From positions 5,870,945-5,934,944 of the forward strand of contig NC_044917.1 in NCBI RefSeq assembly GCF_003576645.1: 64,000 bases of DNA, in the 5' to 3' direction. Made by a program: the position numbers and the translations under genes. Below, in pieces: positions 59,301-64,000 of the stretch (positions within the stretch are counted from its first letter, which is position 1; each line of letters begins with the position of its first letter). The notes beneath the pieces were generated by a model, which did not search any database, was not told the origin of the DNA, and was given only the letters and a program-made list of their open reading frames with translations. The DNA comes from Ipomoea triloba (Eukaryota > Streptophyta > Magnoliopsida > Solanales > Convolvulaceae).

Positions 59301-62300
59301 TTTTTCTCCCTTATTTTTGGGTTTCCAGGCGATGATTATTATTGCATGGAACCACTCAGGATCCATTTATGACATTTTTGATGAGGACATGTTTAAAAGC
59401 ATTTTGAGTATTTTCATAACTGCTGCTATTCTGCACTTTTTACGAGGTATTAGGATAACTTCTTCTCTTGGATGTTATACTTTGTGTTAAATTGGAGTTA
59501 CTCCTGTTCTCTTTTAGTATGATATAATTTACATTCTTGTTAACATTTGCAGCTATTTTGGACATAATCCTTAGCCTTAATGCCTGGAGGAGCTTGAGAT
59601 TTACCCAGATACTCCGCTACCTTCTGAAATTTGTGGTTGCAGCATTCTGGGTTGTTGTTATGCCTATTACTTATTCTAAATCTATCCAGAATCCTACAGG
59701 AGTTGTGAGGTTTTTCAATAATTTGGGAGGGGATATACCAAACCAGTCATTATACTACTATTGTGTTGCAATCTACTTGTTACCAAACATATTGGCTGCA
59801 TTCCTATTTCTCTTTCCTGTTGTGCGGAAATCCCTGGAAAAATCAAACTGGCACATTGTTGGGCTTCTTATGTGGTGGTCTCAGGTCAGCAACATATTTC
59901 TTTTGCTACTTCCTTGTAAATATAGTACTTTCACACAATTATTCTAATACTGGCTCTTTAAATTCCAGCCAAAGTTGTATGTTGGAAGAGGGATGCATGA
60001 AGACATGTTCTCTCTTTTCAAGTAAGAAGCAATTCTTTTGTTTGTAGATACACCTAGATGCATATAAATTTCTAGCTTTCGAATTTTCCTTTCTTACATA
60101 CTGTTGAAGCAGAGAAGGGCTTGGAGTAAGGAGATGGGCATGAGTTTGAAGTCATTATTTCTCAAGGAGCTATAGGGTTTCTTTAATGTGTTCTTTTCCA
60201 CTGTTCTCTCAGGTACACATTTTTCTGGATCATGCTACTCATCAGCAAGCTAGCATTCAGCTATTATGTGGAGGTATTTATTGTCTTAAATTGTCATTAT
60301 GCAAGGATCTTGATCTCTTAAGATGCTAGAAAGCAAATTTTGTTGATATCAGATAGTGTATTTCTCCCTATATGTTGACCTCTTCCATGGATGTCTCGTA
60401 GGCGATGTGTCATTTTTCTATCACAAGTACTTGGTAATTGTGAATTGTTTTTGTCTGTTCACTTTGCATAAAATAGGCACAACAACATTTCTTGGTTTGA
60501 GTTTAACTGGAATTCACATAAATTATTTTCCCAAAAAAAACACATTTTTATGCTTGGATGCATTAAATGCTTTACACCTCAAAAGTCATGTAAATTGTTT
60601 TACGTATAGAATCTTCTCCAAAACCCTTGAACACGACTTTCTTCCTGATATGAACCAACTAGAGCTCACAGCTCTCACCAATCACTCCTAGCCTACACTG
60701 GAAAAACAACTACCTCACTGGACAGGTAAACCTAGTGCGAACATTAGATTCCTTTTTTCTTCTCCTTTGCCCTTTTCTCCGTGTGCCAGAAAATGGCGAC
60801 AGGCTGACAGCAATGAGAATTATTTTGGGTATATATATAACAACTGTACTGGAAAGTTGGTCTTCTCATGAATTTTGCATTTTGAAGTTCATAAAACACA
60901 ACAAAACACAGAAGAGCTTTTATGTTGGAAAAGCTTATCCCAGCTAAACATTCTCCTTTTTCCCGTTTTTCATACTCAAGTGAAAGAGGCCTTGGGTATA
61001 CTTTTGTGAAGATCATATTATGCAAATCTCTTTTGGTGGTGGGCTGTTAAATGTATTTGCTCTAGCCCAGACCATTCTTTCTGTAACTTGGTCATTCTTC
61101 TTTCTTTTTGTTTTTTTGCCCCTGCAGATTTTGCCATTAGTTCAACCTACAAAAACAATTATGGATATTAGAGTGACGAACTATGAATGGCATGAATTCT
61201 TTCCAAATAGTAATGCCTTGCTTTCGCTCTTATCTTTCTTAAGGTTTGCTGTTTGCATATGATCACACTAATTTACATTTACATATGATGCAGTGGCAAA
61301 TAATATTGGTGTTGTGATTGCTATTTGGAGTCCAATTATTCTGGTATGTGGTGGAAAGAAAAAAGAAAAACATAGAATAGGAATTTAACTCCATATGCTA
61401 AGAGAAATGAATTTGCATGTAGGTCTATTTCATGGACACACAAATATGGTATGCTATATTTTATACAATTGTTGGAGGGATCACCGGAGCATTCAGTCAC
61501 CTTGGTGAGGTAATTGTTATTCTCTCATAAAATCTAGATCCTTTATTGGATTTGTACATGTCTTTTTCTTGATTCTGATAGAACTGTAATATTTATTTCC
61601 TTTACTCTTAAATTTTTCCTTTCTAGTAGATAAGAACGCTTGGGATGCTAAGGTCTAGATTTGTATCTATTCCTTCAGCTTTCAGTGAACGCCTTGTGCC
61701 ATCTTCAAAAGAGGAGCTCAGAAAACGTAGAAAAGTATAACAATGTTTCCTTATCCTTATTTTTTAATACATGTGCCCTGAATTAAAGGTTGGTCCCACC
61801 GGGCCTTTCTGTTTAATAGATCTTGACATTCCATTCTTTTGTTTGAATTATCATTGCTGTGCTAGGATGATGCACTGGAACGAAAGAACATTGCAAAGTT
61901 CTCTCAGATGTGGAATGAGTTCATAGTATCAATGCGGATGGAGGACTTGATTAGCAATAGGTTGGCATTTTTTGCCTTGAATTTGTGTTATGATTATGCA
62001 TTTACTCCATCGGACAAATGGCATGGAGAGATAACTGTATGTTAAGCACATATTGCATCCCCAAACATGAAATGCTATCAAGTTAAAATAAATTTTTGTT
62101 GACACCATTTGCCAGGGAAAGGGATCTTCTTCTTGTGCCATATTCATCAAATGATGTTACTATTACTGTTATCCAATGGCCTCCTTTCTTGCTTGCTAGT
62201 AAGGTGAGAACATTATTACGATTGCCAATGTTTATTAAAGCTAGTTTTGTGTTTGACTTGTTACTGTATTGGTTATCCTCATTAGATCCCAATAGCACTA

Positions 62301-63470
62301 GACATGGCAAAAGATTTTAAGGGGAAGGAAGATGCTGATCTATTCAGGAAGATTCAGAGTGATGAATTTATGTTTTCAGCCGTGATTGAAAGCTATCAAA
62401 CACTCAATTATTTGTTGCATAAAATACTGGATTCTCCAGAAGACAGAAGGTAAGGCAAATTCCAATCACTGGTAAAGTCATTTCTTGAACCCCACCCCCA
62501 CCCCCGAAAAAAAAACACTGTAGTGCGAAATAGATATAACCATACATGACTACAGAAGAAGAATATTTTTATCAGCTCTAAATTAAGAAGCATTTGTAAT
62601 TATCTCTCTTCTGACAAGCTATATGGCTGCTTGGGTTTTGGAATCTTTACAGGATCATTAATCAGATTTGTAAAGAAGTAGAGGAAAGCATAAATGGGAA
62701 GCATTTTCTTAGAGATTTCCGGATGAGTGGATTGCCTATACTGAACAATAAATTGGAGAGATTTTTAGATCTTCTGGTTAGTTTAATTTAACTCTTGTCA
62801 AAGTTCTGCCTTAAGCATTCAAATTCTTTTTTTCCAGGAAAAATCTAGAAAGTTTGCTTGTATTATTCATGCAATTGATGCACAATTAATTTTCAATTTA
62901 ACAGGTAACTGATTATGAAGATGAGGATCAGAAAAAATCACCGCTGATTAACCTCCTCCAGGATATTATTGAAATTATCACTCAGGATGTGATGGTTAAT
63001 GGCAATGTGTGAGTTTTTGAGATAACTCATTCCTAGATGGCATGAACTTATCTGAGTAGCATACCTTTCCTTTATGGATCTGTAATTTAAAACATGCTTT
63101 CAAATATCTCTTATTTGTAGAATCATGGAAGGAGCCCACCACCATTATGAAAATGAGAGGGAGGAAAAATTTCAGAGGATAAACATTCACTTTACTCAGA
63201 ACAGGTCTTGGATGGAAAAGGTAACCTGGCTCTAGGAACCTGCTTTGAGATTCTTTCTTTCCCGTGCTTCCCTTAAGTAAATGCTCTGTCTTTGTCTTTC
63301 CGTTTCACTCCTTTACAGGTTACCAGGCTACATTTGCTATTGACAGTTAAGGAGTCTGCAATAAATGTGCCAATGAATTTAGAAGCTCGTCGCAGAATCA
63401 CCTTTTTTGCAAACTCTTTATTTATGAAAATGCCATCTGCTCCAAAAGTTCGTAATATGATATCTTTCAG
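53102..63470 (+). CDS. CALS7: Callose synthase, CALS7/GSL7 type (N-terminal 1069 residues; continues past the window)
   Basis: Twenty-eight coding exons join in perfect phase: 53102-53318, 53898-53998, 54687-54799, 54910-54997, 55086-55196, 55344-55469, 55671-55769, 55937-56028, 56378-56501, 57311-57445, 57523-57599, 57693-57780, 58092-58214, 59329-59446, 59553-59884, 59969-60021, 60213-60273, 61128-61209, 61294-61343, 61423-61509, 61630-61734, 61866-61960, 62116-62203, 62286-62449, 62653-62776, 62905-63008, 63121-63220, 63319-63470. The enzyme polymerises UDP-glucose to 1,3-beta-glucan at the plasma membrane; CALS7 makes callose of sieve pores. The protein shows the Vta1-like N-terminus ([20 protein letters not shown]), FKS1 domain 1 ([18 protein letters not shown]), the first membrane helices (exons 13-20), and the start of the central loop ([36 protein letters not shown]). 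Full-length relatives have about 1950 residues; the GT48 catalytic region would follow. No frameshift was seen. Assignment to CALS7 rather than another CALS is from sequence recall. Confidence 0.92.
56120..56162. repeat. (AT)n microsatellite in a callose synthase intron
   Basis: About 21 AT units in the intron before the exon at 56378. A second, shorter (AT)n run lies at 56298-56322 in the same intron. Confidence 0.95.
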
Positions 63471-64000
63471 GTCCATTTCCAAATCTCAACTAAGGGGTTT
63501 TTCTTACTTGGGTGTTGAATGTTTATTTTTACCTTTGTTGATGCTGCTTTTTGTTTTTTGGTCTGGTGGTGCCATATTACCAGTTTTAACATTCAAGAGA
63601 GTTCGTAAATAATTCAGTAATGATCATTTGTCAGCTCTTTTATACAAAAACTTAAATCCTTGAGGCAGCATCTCTGTCATTTAAAATAGTCAGGACTACA
63701 TTTATTTGCCACTTTGGATGCAACTTTAATGGTCCCTCCATTTTATTTGTAAATTTTCACATTTTTTTTTCACATCACTTTAAGTTGATTGCTCAAATTT
63801 AGTTGTAAATTTTCGTAACCCCCTCAATCAAAATTAAAGGTATGACCAAACAAGTAAACAAAAGGATCACTGAGGATAGTTTGGGAAAGGGGATACACAA
63901 AAAATGTCAATTTACGGAAAGTGGACAATTACAAATTATCAGGATAGGTTTTTTGCTTCATTTTCTTTTAATTATTTCAAGATATCAATATATTGGGACA
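63471..64000 (+). other. Intron of the callose synthase gene running off the window
   Basis: After the donor TTTCAG|GTCC the next family exon (expected to read like S-V-L-T-P-Y-Y) does not appear before the window ends. An open frame continues to about 63612 without family similarity. Confidence 0.7.

Overview
The window is nuclear DNA from a flowering plant. The coding sequences are split by GT-AG introns, the intergenic DNA is AT-rich and full of small transposon relics, and every recognisable protein is of a land-plant type. The proteins and the likely gene order fit a core eudicot. An asterid is plausible but cannot be proved from the window alone. No bacterial operons, CRISPR arrays or viral genomes are visible.

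Seven protein-coding genes can be modelled with consistent splice phases. (1) The last two coding exons of a MEI2-like RNA-binding protein (+, 2-490). (2) A two-exon glycerol-3-phosphate sn-2-acyltransferase of the GPAT1 type (+, 4726-6490). (3) A four-exon GPI-anchored X8-domain (callose-binding type) protein (-, 9186-11341). (4) A seven-coding-exon CorA-like magnesium-transporter family protein (+, 16547-19370). (5) A three-exon group IIc WRKY transcription factor of the WRKY71/28 type (-, 31581-33556). (6) A six-coding-exon membrane-anchored RD receptor-like kinase of the At2g42960/At3g59110 type (-, 41275-44442). (7) The first 28 coding exons of a callose synthase of the CALS7/GSL7 type (+, 53102 to beyond the end); the window stops just before the catalytic glucan-synthase domain.

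Between the genes lie long AT-rich gaps (about 0.9-4.6, 6.5-9.2, 11.8-15.8, 19.4-31.5, 34-41 and 46.4-52.4 kb). They hold no supportable gene. They do hold many non-autonomous mobile elements that can be delimited by eye: a SINE with a 12-bp target duplication in a CorA-gene intron, a second SINE-like family in at least seven places, a 493-bp Mutator-like MITE with very long terminal inverted repeats inside the last kinase intron, a poly(A)-tailed retro-insertion with a 16-18 bp target duplication just upstream of the kinase gene, a small element carrying an 81-bp almost perfect palindrome, and several further inverted-repeat elements, local duplications and microsatellites.

The genes are not a metabolic cluster. 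Two encode proteins tied to callose and plasmodesmata or sieve pores (X8 protein and CALS7), one acts on lipid acylation, and the rest work in transport, transcription, signalling and RNA binding. Their combination looks like an ancestral eudicot block. From memory, Arabidopsis keeps GPAT1 and CALS7 near each other at At1g06490-06520, X8/MEI2-like/CorA/WRKY71 at about At1g29380-29860, and CorA plus this kinase at At2g42950-42960. I found no convincing new biological system. The most unusual items are the palindrome and the well-preserved element boundaries.
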